From: Russula earlei
Lineage: Eukaryota > Basidiomycota > Agaricomycetes > Russulales > Russulaceae
Direction: 5' to 3'
Length of the DNA stretch: 64,000 nt
Assembly: GCA_025769875.1 (NCBI GenBank)
Contig: JAGFNK010000108.1
Location: 62,001-126,000 of the forward strand
In this document: in pieces, positions 53,401 to 64,000 of the stretch
Layout of the letters: each line of letters opens with the position of its first letter
Position numbering within the stretch: position 1 is the first letter of the stretch
Notes under the pieces: generated by a model
Told to the model about the DNA's origin: nothing
Databases searched by the model: none
What the model saw: the letters and a program-made list of their open reading frames with translations, nothing else
Program-made: the position numbers and the translations under genes

Positions 53401-54510
53401 CTCCTTGAGCATGGTGCGGACATAAATGCCCTGGACAACGACCACCTGAGTCCTTTACACCGGGCGTCAAGGAATGGACGTTGTGACGAAGTGAAGTTTC
53501 TGCTTGATCACGGCGCAAACATCAACGTTCGGAACGAGGACGAGCAAACCCCTTTGCACCTGGCGTCATGCGAGGGAGAAATCCAGGTCACGGAGACATT
53601 GTTGGGGCGTGGCGCAGCTGTTGACCCTCGTAGCGACGATGGCTGGACGCCATTGATGGCGGCATCGCGATACGGTCATCTGAACGTTGTGCGGTTGCTA
53701 CTCGAAAATGGCGCAACCGTGGCCTCCTGTAACAACGACAATTGGTCCCCCTCGATGTTGGCATTGCACTATGGAAAGTTCGATGTCGCTGAATTGCTTG
53801 GCCAGTGGGCGAGAGCCATCGGCTTTCAAGAAGACAGACTCCCGACTCCTGACACCTTGGCACAACAAGTCTCGGAGCATCCCGACCCCTCAAAACGCAG
53901 CAGTGGGCAAGATTTGAATGTCCCTGACAATGAGGGGAATTCCTCCCTGCACAGCGCGTCAAAGGAGGGGAATCTTAGCGTCATACAATCTTTACTTGAT
54001 CGTGGCGCAGATGTCAATGAACGTAATGAAAACAACCTCCAGACTCCGTTGGACGTCGCATCGAAAGAAGGAAAATTAGAAGTCGCAGAGTTGTTGATCG
54101 AGCATGGCGCAGACGTCAACTCCCGTGACAGAACTGGGTGGACCCCTTTGCACAAGGCGTCACGATTCGGACATTTGGGCATCGTCCGGTTGTTACTTGA
54201 CAACGGCGCTGACGTGGACGCACAGAAGCATGACGAATGGACTCCGCTGCATCTTGCGATAAGCAACCATTACTCCGAGATCGTAGAGCTACTGCTCGAA
54301 CGGCGCGCCAAGGCACATATACGGACTGTCGAAGGCTGGACCCCTCATGAGGTCGCGGTACGGCGGGGCGGCGCGGGGGATATTGTAGACATGCTGTCGA
54401 CGTATTGCGGCCATGGAACGATGCCGGTGGACGGTATGTTGTATGGAGGTGGAGCGGATTTTGGAGGGACGAGAGGTTTGTATTCTCAAGGGCAGGAGGT
54501 ACAAGATTGA
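50486..54510 (+). CDS. NACHT-ankyrin NLR (STAND) protein, 1181 aa, ten exons
   Basis: Exons 50486-50755, 50815-50859, 50907-51114, 51163-51315, 51373-51411, 51460-51501, 51559-51729, 51791-51815, 51867-52469 and 52521-54510. All nine introns are GT...AG of 47-61 nt, and the coding sum is 3546 nt, divisible by three. Start MTSTTTSPNLQSILDAALDI fits the family. Residues ~1-110 resemble the fungal STAND N-terminal Goodbye domain, then a helical linker. NACHT: P-loop GKPGSGKSI (~residues 308-316) and Walker B YIIMDALDEC (~410), followed by winged-helix-like sequence. About ten ankyrin repeats run from ~790 to 1150 (for example DGWTPLMAASRYGHLNVVRLLLENGA). Fungal NLRs act in non-self recognition and regulated cell death; the ligand is unknown. 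No stop or frameshift was found. Confidence 0.88.
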
Positions 54511-56223
54511 TAGGTAGTTCAATGTGCGCAGTATGCATGATGCGAATCCTACGAGAATTGGGACGGGACACCGATGGCGGTCCTTCCATCCCCCTCCTGG
54601 CGGGAGTACTAAACGCTATTCACCCAGCAGGTTGTGACGCAACCACGTGATATGCAAACAACGCCAAAGTTCGTTAATGCCGAGTGAGTGAACGCAACAA
54701 CAAGTGAACGATGAAGGCATGGAGTTCAGTTTGGGTGTTGGACAGCAGGAACCCATAGATATCAAACATCTGGAGGAAGGAGGAAAGGGAGGCGAGATAG
54801 TATGAGAACCCGCGAGATAAAGATGAAAAACGCACCTGGTCAACGTGCGCGAATGACTGCACGTGGGAAAACTCGTGGTGGCTGCTTGTGCCATTCCATG
54901 TCGCAGTCGTGGTCATGGCCATCGCGTTGAGGTTGCCACTGTGACAGTGACATCGTCGTCGCCACCGCTGCTTGAGAGGAGAACGAAAGTAAAAAAGAGA
55001 GAAATGAAGGGGAAAAACAAAGGGAAACACATGTCGCGCGCGGCAGAAACTGGGGTAGGAGGGGAGGGGGCAGCGTCATCGCCGCGTCCAGGCCATGCCG
55101 TGTCACTGAAGAGAGGCTTGTGAAATGGGACAATGGGCTGTTGCATTGGAGAGAAGGAAGAGGGGAAAGAGAATGAGAGAGAACGCGCAAAAATGAAAAC
55201 AAAAACGCACGCCGGTCAAGCGCAAGAATCCTTCAGTCAGATCCGCTCGGGTACTTACAAAGAAGGGAACAAGAGGGCCACTCCCTGTATTCGAGATATG
55301 CTTTTATATACAAGAGAGGAGCCAAGGGACAGGAAAGGCCTGAAAGACAGGCAGGCATATGAAAGGAAATCCAAGTCAGTGGAAGGGGTCAGACCAAACG
55401 ACACAAGGCGTCGAGGCGTCGTCTCCAGTGGCTGCGCTGGCACGTGGCGATCGGTGGCGGCGAGCTCTTGAGAACGTGGTCGAGGGACGTGAGGGAGGTG
55501 ACGCGAGGGCAACCTGGAGGTGACAGGACGCACGATGGGGGCAATCGTGCACCCATGTAAGAGCGAATTCCGTGGCCAGCCACAATCCACTATATATCTC
55601 CCACCCAGGGGCATGAAATTTTGACTGTCCTCAGTCAAACTGTCAAGAGTGGAGTTCTCAGCCATATGCCCATGTGGGATCGTCATAACTGCAGCTGTCC
55701 CGAGGTCCTCCGTCTTGCAAGAAGAAAGTGAGCTTGCGACTGACAGACCAAGCAGGCTTGAACTGCTGGCTACAAAAAGGGGGATGATGGAGCGCTCGAG
55801 GTCATCGCATGCTGGTGCGTGTGGCAAGAAGGCGGGACTGGGTGGCGTGAGCGTTGACCAGCCAGCAGTGGAGAGAGGCAAGGCGTGCACATGTGCGTGC
55901 TCCATTCTGTCGTCGTGCCTCGTGGTGGTGCAACGCATAGCTGCTGCTTCTGCTGCTGCAGTCGCCGACGTGCCATTGGCTTTGTCGCATTGAGTGGTGA
56001 GCTCTGTGGAAGGCAGCATAGCATTTTCGACAGAGGTGGAGGGTGTGGTCGGCTTGTGCATTGCTAGTGCCAGCGCCTTGCGATAGCCATGAAGGGGCTT
56101 CCTCCACTGCAGGTGGCGATGGCATGTGTGAGCGCGCGAGTGGAAGGGGAGATGATGTGAAACGCCGCGTGTGGCGTGCTGCTGGCATCAGCGGCAGGCC
56201 AGGTGAGGAGGGTCACACGTACC
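54511..56223. other. Unassigned, low-complexity genic-looking region
   Basis: Only long chance frames are present (for example minus 56061-55255, Ser/Thr/Ala-rich). Around 56110-55950 the minus strand reads EEAPSW, then LCRKCYAAF and QWHVGDC, faintly like a decayed MYND finger, next to the TPR remnant. No gene is supported. Confidence 0.3.
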
Positions 56224-56540
56224 GACAGGAGCGCGGGCAAGCTCGAGGTTTCCCTTGCGCGCAAGGCCACGACGATAACGCGCTTCCGTGAACCGGGGGT
56301 CGAGAACGAAAGCCTCTCCGGCAGAAGCCTCCGCATGGTCGTACCTTCAGGTCGCATTGCGTGTCACTTATCCATTCTCGTATGCAACGATAGCTGCAAG
56401 CGCTGGAATAAAACTTCCAGCTTAAGCCACGCTGCGGCCATGTTTGAAAGATATGCTGGGTTCAAACCGTGGATCATAATAGTGGCATCGTATTCTACAA
56501 TAGCCTTGAGATATTCACCCGCACGGAAGTGAGCGTTTCC
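56224..56540 (-). pseudogene. TPR-repeat gene remnant
   Basis: Minus strand. One exon-like piece 56540-56415 begins after TTTCAG and encodes GNAHFRAGEYLKAIVEYDAT, then GLNPAYLSNMAAAWLKLE, a clear TPR helix pair. A second piece ~56345-56224 encodes YDHAEASAGEAFVLDPRFTE and ARYRRGLARKGNLELA, the next TPR, and ends at a GTACGT donor. The two pieces cannot be joined in frame with the splice sites I see, and the remainder of the gene is not recognisable. It is probably a broken host gene (possibly TPR plus MYND). Confidence 0.5.
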
Positions 56541-56684
56541 CTGAAACATGTCACTGAGATTCGTCACGAAGTGGAAGGGCACCGCTCCGTGACTCGGTGA
56601 CAACATACTGCTTCCGTGCGATTCTCTGCCTCGACGCGCGCTATACATTTGAGAGCCCTCGCTCTTAACAAATCTTCTTTGTCA

Positions 56685-57530
56685 GATGTCTTCGCAGGGC
56701 TCATGCCACGGGGTTTGGTAATATGTCTGTTGTTGGGGAGCATTGCGCTCGGTTGAAGAGAGAAATGAGAGGCAGGAATGGGGGGCTGAGACAGCGACAG
56801 TGAGCAACAAGGAGGCAGCGGTGTTCGGCAAGACTGTGACTGGAGAGGGCGAAGCTAAAGTAGTGGGGGGCGAGGCTGAGACGGCGGGAGGGCCAGAAAC
56901 TGGGGTGGCAGGGTGGCGGGAAAAGCTGGAGCTGAGGCAGCTTGAGGAGAGACAACTGCTAGTGGGGCTGAGACACCGGTAGTGACATCGGAACGGTGGG
57001 CAAAGAAACATGGGGCAAAGGGACGGCGTGACGAGCGAGCGATGAAAGCGTGCGCGAAAATCGTTTGCTTGCGGTGTCGAATGTTGGTCAGGATCCGGCG
57101 GGGGGAAGGGCTGTGCTGTCGTCTGTGCGTCGCCCAACTCGACCGCGGTTGCGTACGTGTGGGGCGGCGGGGGAGGGGTCACCTCCCCGAGCGGTTGACC
57201 GTCGGGAGGTTTGCCTGCGCACGCAGCGGCTTGTGCTTGTTGAGCATAGTGTAACCGACGCTGTAGAGGCCGGGAGGGGGGGGGGGGGGGGTGAGGATTT
57301 GACGGGTCGTGCGCACACGTATGGCGTGGCGGAGGACGTCCCTGGCGATCCCACTGGTCCCAAGCCTGCGCGATGATCGGCTCGAGCGAAGCGAGCTCCT
57401 CGTTGGTCATGGACAGGGTGTGAAGGATATGCTGCTTGAGCAGCGGCGCGCACGAAAATGAGAGCAGCAACGTCGACGCGAACGTCTGTCCGCCATCATG
57501 GCCCGGCGGGAATGGCTGAGACACGCTCAA
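56685..57530 (-). CDS. Hypothetical Pro/Ser-rich frame
   Basis: 281-codon minus-strand frame. The first ~70 residues look protein-like (LLKQHILHTLSMTNEELASLEPIIAQAWDQWDRQ); the rest is Pro-rich, includes codons made by a 16-base G run (plus strand), then Ser/Thr/Pro low complexity. Could be a real small gene whose end is lost, or a chance frame in a skewed-composition tract. No domain recognised. Confidence 0.25.
57276..57291 (+). repeat. Homopolymer run of 16 G
   Basis: Sixteen consecutive G on the plus strand inside a Pro-coding stretch of the minus-strand frame; prone to length error or slippage. Confidence 0.95.
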
Positions 57531-57531
57531 C

Positions 57532-57739
57532 TCCCATTACAATTGTTTGTCTCAGTTTGTATATCACGTGATCGCGTCACAACTCTGCTGCTGGGTGAAT
57601 TGCATTTGGTTGGCAGGAAGTTGTGTACTTTTCATGGTGGGTTGAGTTACCATAAAAGGTGATTGTGTCTGCAAAAGAATTGGTGCATCAATCATGCATC
57701 CAAATCACTTTCTCAATTACATTTCCAATGACTTATTTA
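57532..57739. other. Spacer left of the D2 gag
   Basis: About 200 AT-richer bases with no ORF. A D-type 3' LTR would be expected further left of D2 but none is seen, so D2 is truncated here. A GCAT tandem run lies nearby at 57902-57915. Confidence 0.4.
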
Positions 57740-60112
57740 TTAGCTATTAGACAAATAAATTAAAATGATACAAAAAAAGATTTTGTATTGTAAGGAACAG
57801 CAGCAGTTGAGGCTGTTAGAATAGGCAGCGGTGCAAGTCTGAAGGGACCTGGTGCAAGGGAGGCGGTGGCATTGGAGGGAGGGATGATGGTTCCCTGAGG
57901 GCATGCATGCATGCATACATGGCGGCAGACATTGCATCAGGCTTGGCACACTTGCCCAACCATTTTCCCCCAGCATATGGATCATTGTGAACATGGCAGC
58001 ACTTTCCTTAGCAATGCCAATGCTTTGCACTGTCAGTCCCTGCACATCAGGGAGACTGGTCTGTTGTTTTGGGCCCCATTTGAGTTTGACACCCATATGC
58101 TTGGCTGTCTCTGTCCATGTTTTCTGATTGTGCACAATCACTTCCTTATCAGGTAAGACCTTAGAACCTTGAATTAAATTGATTGTGGCTGCCAAACCAT
58201 ATTTGGCAGCCTTCCCTTTGTCTCTTGGGTTACTTGATTTCTTTTTGACTCTGTCCTTGTCAGGACAGTTCCAGCTGATGTGCCCTGCCTTCTTGCAGAT
58301 GAAGCATTTCCCTTCTGCTAGCAGTTTCTTCTTTTCCTCTGTCAGAGGAGGACGATGCTTGGTCCTTGCTGCATCAGTGGATACTGAATCCACTTCCATA
58401 GCATTCGGGTCTCTTTGGTTTTGCCTTTTCCCAGCCTGTAGGGACTTCATGCGATTCTCCCTAGTGGTCAATGATCCACCTCCAGATCCAATATTAGCTT
58501 TCATAAGCTGGTCTCTGGCCTGTTCCTCCCTGGCAGCATTAATCCATGCTCGTAGGTCATTGATGGCATGTATGTCCCTGACTGGTCAATTGTAGATTTG
58601 TTGCACCAGCCAGGTGATCAGTCCAGCTTTATAGGCTTTGACTGCTCCTGGTGAATTCTGGTCCCATCCTGCTTTACTGAGCAGAACAAGGAATTTGCTG
58701 GTGTAGTCATCCAGCAATGCTGCCTTAGACATGGACAATTGTTGTAGCTCCATGAAAGCGTCTTCAGGTTCTGTGGTGTCTTTGAATTCTCTGAAGAAGT
58801 CATCCACAAATTCGGTCCAAAAGAGCATGTCAGTTGGATCCAGCTGCACAGGTGCATAGGGAAACGATGGGTCCCCATTTCTTTTTGCTTCTACCAGGTT
58901 CGTTTGGTTGACCACCCATTCATGCACCTTCTCTCCTTTGATGTAGGTGAGAGCTAGGGCTACTCACTTCATCGGAATAGTCATAGTTGGGTTGTCACTG
59001 TTAAGCAGATTCCATAGATTGAAATCCTGGATGAAGTACTTTGTCTTCTTTCTGTCTCCTTTGAAGACTTCAGGAGGGTCTCCTTTCAGAGATCCATTGC
59101 CTCCATGGGGGCCTGGTGCTGGCTGGGGTGCCAGGTTCGCCCCTGGTCCTACAGGAGGTGCTGCAGGTGGTCCTCCTCCTGGAGGACCTCCTCTGGGTGG
59201 GCCTCCTCCTGGGGCTGGTGAGCCTGCAGGTCCAAAGGGGACTCCTCCACCTCCAGGTGGTCCTCCTGCACCAGGTGGACCGCCTCCAGGGTTTACTACA
59301 ATGGTAGGCCTGGTTCTTCCACCTGCTGTCTGGGTGGCAATGGTGGCTGTTTGTGTTGCTGCAATGGTAGCCATTTCAACTGATTCTTCTGGTTCTTCAA
59401 TGATTGTTGGTTCAATAGGCAAGACATGTACTGTCTGCTCCAGTCTTTCAGCCAGCTCCAATACTTCTGGTGCTTCTGCCTTTTGGTCTGTAGTCAAAGG
59501 GTCCAACTTCTCTGTTTCTCCACTTGATGACTTTTGTATCAATGGAGCTGGGTCATCTACTACTGGGCTTCTGGGCTCCCAATGAGTAGTATAAGGATCT
59601 GTCTTGGTTCCTAGACCTAGAACCTTATATTTGTCAATGTCTTTGTCCTCTCCTGCGTAGGGATGTCCTTTGTGGTAATCAACAAAGTACCACAGATCGT
59701 TGATGTATTCACAAGGAAGGTAGCTTCCTTTGTATCGGACCTTGTATCTGTTAGGTCCTTCCTGGTCTGCCCAACACCAGATGGCAGTCCCTTTGATTCC
59801 TGAGGGTAGATCATCCCTTTCTCTAGCTTTGAACCAGCCAAATTTGGTTCCTTGCTTTGATTTCTGGTTGAACTTTACACATATGCTATGTTCACCTTCA
59901 ATCTCCAGATTGACTGCTTGCCACTGCCTTTCCAAGGGAGTCAGGACTTGTGTGCCTGCTTACCACTGACTATGCCAATGACAGTAGGGGTCTTTACAGA
60001 AGTATGTGTGTGTCCAACCATGCTGCTCGTTGAGAGTCACGTAGTACACCTTCTTCTTGTTGTGGAGAGGTCTGTATAGGTTCTCTCCCTTGACTACTTC
60101 AGCGTAGGTTGC
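57740..60112 (-). pseudogene. gag: D2: D-family gag, minus strand
   Basis: Read from 60112 down. ATYAEVVKGENLY with WTHTYFCKDPYCHWH (H-x3-C-x4-C-x2-H), a TAA near 59962, then 59935-58964: WFKARERDDLPSGIKGTAIW...CEYINDLWYFVDY...KVLGLGTKTDPYTTHW, an acidic/Thr linker, and a Gly/Pro tract near 59290-59110. Capsid: GDRKKTKYFIQDFNLW near 59040, then (58927-58586) a helical region near EWVVNQTNLVEA. 58504-57740 has basic residues, a CCHC knuckle CFICKKAGHISWNC near 58305-58265 and an unrelated-looking end. Stops near 58965 and 58585 break the frame. It is homologous to D1 throughout. Confidence 0.75.
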
Positions 60113-60179
60113 TGACTGTATGATGACTAGATCCTAGTCCTAAGGCTTCCTGCCTTTTTCTGGTTCGCTTTCACAGTGA

Positions 60180-60817
60180 TGTCTGTGATAGAAGCTCAAC
60201 TTATGTTAAGGCTCCAAAGTGTATAAGTTCAATGGTCGCATCTATAAACACGTCCTACCAATGTAGATATGCTTGAGTCAAGCAAGCAATATTTGTGGAG
60301 GGGAAGGAGTGTTAGATCCTTCTGGAGTATGGCAATAAGATGAGAGGGGCTCTGCAGACGGGGTAGGAGTCAACTGTTTGGGATTGGCAAACTAAGTTGA
60401 GCTTAAGGCTCAACTGCTACAACTGGGGGCTTTATATAGCCCTACAGGGATAAGGTTTGTGCTACTGTAGTACTGGTCGGTGCTATAGAAGCAAAACGTG
60501 GCTCATAGAAGCAAGGTTGCTTCTATGTGAACGATCTTGGTGCTGGAAGCATTAAGTGCTTCCCTAGTAGCAATCTTGGTGTCATAAGTACTTTCCTAAT
60601 GTGGAAGCAACAGATGTGGCGGTAAAGGAACATCTGGGACAGAAGCAATGCTACTCATTGCTTCTTCAATACATCCTAAGGAAGATATGATCAACACGTT
60701 CTGAACGCAATATCAACTAACATAAATGATCAAGATCTGACGCACATATGATGCAAAAGGTGCAGTCCATAGTTCAGGTGTTCCAGCATCTTCCGGACTC
60801 CAAACCACTCGGTAACA
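60180..60817 (-). repeat. LTR family D
   Basis: 638 bp, minus strand TGTTACCGAGTGG...CACAGACA. Its inner end is followed, within about 70 bases, by the D2 gag reading region. Its outer end (60818 on) is preceded on the minus strand by a polypurine tract CTGAAGGAGGGGTAA and internal sequence, so it looks like a 3' LTR for the right neighbour as well. Confidence 0.65.
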
Positions 60818-61390
60818 TTACCCCTCCTTCAGATTGGTGGTCCCACACACCAACAATTCTAAAATTGAGTGGTGGGGTCAACGCCATCATCATCAAGAGG
60901 AGGAGTTGACACAGTGAAGGTGTATTGGCCTTCTTCTGCTGCCTCATAGGCAGCCAATGCTGAGGCCACTATCGCCTCTGACTCCTCAGCGAAGCTGAAG
61001 GAGACATGATCTGTGGGAGTCTGTCAGAGTCCCTAGGTAACCTCCTGACTGGAGGTGTGTTGGAGCAGAGAGGGGTCATAGTGAAAGGTTCTTGAAAGGT
61101 CCTGGATCCTTCTCCTTTCGCTACCTGCAGGATGCATGGGTTAGCAATGTCCTCCCTCTCCTGGTCGGACTTCCTCTTCTGGCTTGGATGTGCCAGTTCC
61201 CATCCCTGGTGGAAAGGGCACGATCTGATGGGTGTGTAGGAATGATGATAGGGAGGTACCAGGCAATGTGAGGCAGTGTCTGCTGCCAATTGGTCATGGC
61301 AATACTGGTGGGGCAGTGGACAGTACTTATTGAAGCATCCTACAGTCATGGACAAGCGAAGTCGACAAATGGGATTGCAGCAGATTGGTG
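60818..61390 (-). pseudogene. D-type internal 3' fragment (pol tail plus priming tract)
   Basis: The minus-strand frame ending PTDHVSFSFAEESEAIVASA, LAAYEAAEEGQYTFTVSTPP, LDDDGVDPTTQF and stop lies just before the polypurine tract and LTR. It resembles acidic C-terminal tails of fungal gypsy pol proteins. Upstream frames (61380-61020) are broken; no integrase or RT is visible. Confidence 0.4.
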
Positions 61391-61506
61391 GGGATTGGCC
61401 TTCTAATTTTTGTGGGAATGAACTCAGAAAGTCAAAAAGTGTCAAAAAACACATCTCCAGTATTTTTCCAATGCTTTTTTGGGACCTGCCAAATTTTTGG
61501 CTCATT

Positions 61507-64000
61507 TCAAAAACTATTTTTGTGGTCAAGGACAGATTCCAGATGCATCATCGCAACACGGGACACAGCACGGTGATCCTTCTGCTTCTGAACAGCCCAT
61601 GCAGCTGCTTTTCCTGTCAATCTGGCCCTGTATGCACTCATGAATCTCCAGGTACGGTTGATGAACTGTTGTAAGACATCAGTTAGACAGGTGTCCAGTC
61701 TCGATGGCAGCTTTCTTAGCATCATTGAAGCTCTTTTTGGGAGGCTCGTGGTACCTGTATTTCACCCAACCCCAGTACTATTGTATGCAAAGTTAGAAGG
61801 AAAGAATCAAACATTACAATAATTACTCACCATTTCAATGGGATTTAATTCACAACAGAACTTGGGTAAAAAGATGCATTTGTGTCCGGCATCCTTGATT
61901 ACCACCTCAATCATCGAAATCTGGTTCTTGAAGTCATCCTGTTGGCTTAAGAGTTGAGCCATGCAGCAATCAGTATTTTCAAGTGGACAGACAGGAGCAC
62001 ACTTTGCATGGAGCCCATGGACCTGAAAACCATGTTCTCAGAGGGTTTGCTCAAGTCCCTTTTGCTGACCATCTTCGGTTGTCATCTTCTGAGGTTTTCC
62101 ACACAGTTTGACAGTTGCATTTGTCATTGGGATAATCATGTCCCATTGTTGACACTGCTTTCCACCATTGCTCTTGTTCATCTCGAAAGCTTTCAGGGCA
62201 TCAGGTGGAAGAGAAGCATGTGCTGATGATTGATCAAAGATGAAGAGTGCCTGACAGTTTGGATGCGCTTGCTTGAAAACCGGAATTGCTTGCTCTTTGA
62301 CTTGCTGAATGAGCTGTTCACAATCCCACCAAGGGTCCCCATTAGATCCTGGATATATTATCTTCTGAGCCTCACGAATGACTTTCCCATCTGCATCCTT
62401 CACCACTAACCGCCCATTATGCTCATTGATGAAGTCTGAGATGTGGATAATCCAACCCTTTGATTTCTTCATCAAAATCTGCTGCCCTTGTCCAAGCCTG
62501 CCACCCACAACAGTAAGAAATGATGATAATAAGGCCCTGGACTAACAAACGCACCAAGCTGAGGTCCTCACATCCCACTGGTGAATGCAGCTCTCGTCTT
62601 GCCACTGAGGCATCAACACTTGTTTGCCTGGTAACAATTCGGGCTCCACTCATCTAAGCTCTGGACCTTCAAAACGAACCATCCTCCACTCGAATTCTTG
62701 CATCTTTGGAAGGAACTCCTCCTCACGGTACTTAACAACATCCTTGCGCTCATGCCCATCCATATAAACACCTTTCTGAATTGTAGTCTGGGTCCATCCA
62801 AGTTTTACAAGCCACCAATGTGTGGTTTGCTCACAGAGAGGTTGCTTTAGAGAGATGTTGACTGAGGAGGAGGATTGTTTCATTGAGAACGTGAGCAAAT
62901 AGGATTGGAGTGACAGAGCCAATATGTTGCTCTGTGAGCCATGTGCATGAAGCAGTTCGAACAACCTCATCCTTGAGTAATGACCTTGCATTCTTGCTTC
63001 CACTGTGGTGCTCAATGGGAAGCTGTTCAAAAATTTTGTAATGGTGTGCAAGAGCCCGAATACGTCATGCAAAGTGGGGACTTGGTTCTTGAGCATCATG
63101 CCATTGATTTGCAATCTCAAGGCTGGCTGGAATGTGCTTGTACCCTTTGACCATCAAGTTTGCAAAGAGGAGGAGGATCATCAGCTGGTGTACTTTACTC
63201 AAAGGTAAAGCATGACATTTGTACTTTGCTGCGAGATCTGTTTTGAGCTGATCCCACAAATCCTTCCATCCACGGATTTCACCTTTCACCTGGATTCTCT
63301 CTCAAAGTTCTTCTTCCCATGGCTCCTCATTGTCTTCGTAGCAAACACTACTGTCTCCCTCAGGTTCCCCTTCACTTTGGCTGGACTCCTTGTCTGCTTG
63401 AGTCTGCTTTCGATGTATTGGCAACTGTGGCTCATTGTTGAAAGTGAGGGGAGGTGGGGTGGTAGTTTCTTGGTGAATAATGGCTGGATGCTCAACCTGG
63501 GTATCCAAAAAGGGGGAAGGAACATATTCGGAGCTCAGAGGCTCAGAATGGGATGCCTTGTTTTGTGTATAGATGCTGATAAAGCCATTGAGCTTTCCTT
63601 GGGTTTGTGTTGTTTTTCAATACCGCTCCTTGTGTGCACTTTGACTTGCTGGCAACATCTGGTCCTTTTGCATACGTCTTTGGTCGGGGTTTCCAAGATA
63701 TCAGCTGATTTTCAATGGGAAAGTGCAATATTGGTACATACTCTTCTTTTCCTGCTCCTGTTTCTTCCTTTTAGCACTCAGCTTTGCTGGTATCCAGTCT
63801 TCATCATGAGGATCATCACCAAGCCTGGCTGCCATTAAAATCAGCCTTGCCTGAAGGCCAGGTGTTGCATGACCCAGGTCTATATCCCACTCATTGTTCC
63901 ATTCGGCCCATTCCTCTATGTCATCGTTGTGTGTTTCATTGTCAGAAAGCTCCTTTTCAAAGTCAACCTTTAGACTGTCATGGTATGTCCCAGAATTCCA
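61507..64000 (-). pseudogene. DDE transposase of a mushroom-type family, degenerate
   Basis: Minus strand, entering from the right edge. N-terminal basic region (LGDDPHDEDWIPAKL, then GPDVASKSK), then LSKVHQLMILLLFANLMVKG, FAHRIRALAHHYKIFEQLP and a helix-turn-helix-like part before GVYMDGHERKDVVKYREEE near 62720-62780. The catalytic part: WIIHISDFINEHNGRLV near 62430-62480, KIIYPGSNGDPWWD near 62325-62365, FIFDQSSAHASLPPDALKAF near 62190-62250 (second Asp) and FCCELNPIEM near 61825-61855 (Glu). The C-terminus RTWRFMSAYRARLTGKAAAW, then KDHRAVSRVAMM lies at 61550-61640. Probable introns near 62500-62550 and after 61824 (GTGAGT). Several stops (near 62600-62640) and frame breaks show it is dead. 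I know this family from mushroom genomes but do not name its superfamily. Confidence 0.8.

Noticed and set aside
55255..56061. 268-codon minus-strand frame
   Set aside because: Low-complexity composition, overlapped by equally long frames, no domain and no splice support.

Overview
The window is transposon-dense chromosomal DNA of a basidiomycete fungus, most likely an Agaricomycete. This rests on an intact NACHT-ankyrin gene of the mushroom STAND family with 47-61 nt GT...AG introns, chromodomain Ty3/gypsy retrotransposons, and a pogo-type and a second DDE transposase of kinds common in mushroom genomes. No tRNA, rRNA or CRISPR array was found. Only two genes look intact and host-like: a PH-like gene (46.4-49.2 kb, minus) and a divergent NLR gene (50.5-54.5 kb, plus). 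Element names (A, B, C, D, E, F, G, X) are labels of this annotation.

Bases 1-31659 are one nested-insertion stack. The outermost layer is a minus-strand gag/protease element E (15754-31659). A complete Ty3/gypsy element A3 (18384-30001, 5-bp duplication ATTTT) sits inside the E gag, and A3 carries two solo LTRs of family B (duplications CCAGG and CAAGG). A third B solo LTR (GGTAA) lies in the left LTR of E. Left of E only right-hand halves are visible: the F/C element abuts the E LTR, A2 lies in F/C, the inverted-repeat transposon X2 lies in A2, A1 lies in X2, and X1 lies in A1. A solo LTR G (AATAC) also sits in A1. The matching left halves should lie before base 1.

Bases 31660-46160 are a mosaic of broken elements: B, C and A LTR pieces, a C-family gag and protease, a fragment resembling the HEN1 RNA methyltransferase, a D-family gag, a pogo/CENP-B-like transposase with a C-terminal SAP motif, and a tandem-repeat block that may be the end of an element related to X. 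After the host-gene island (46.4-54.5 kb) come decayed genic sequence (a TPR-like remnant), a minus-strand D gag with its LTR, and a degenerate DDE transposase running to the right edge.

The most notable signal is inside the LTRs. Families A and B, otherwise dissimilar, both carry downstream of the TATA box a 48-codon reading frame ending at the same relative stop. It encodes a membrane-segment peptide (motif LRxC...VPxWYLLxxWxxLL) with about 23 of 48 residues identical, and the B copies differ from each other largely at synonymous positions. Other points are two unrecognised reading frames between the A LTR and gag, a frameshift-type structure at the gag-pol junction, a gag N-terminal module shared by several families, and pervasive CGA-to-TGA (CpG-to-TpG) decay.
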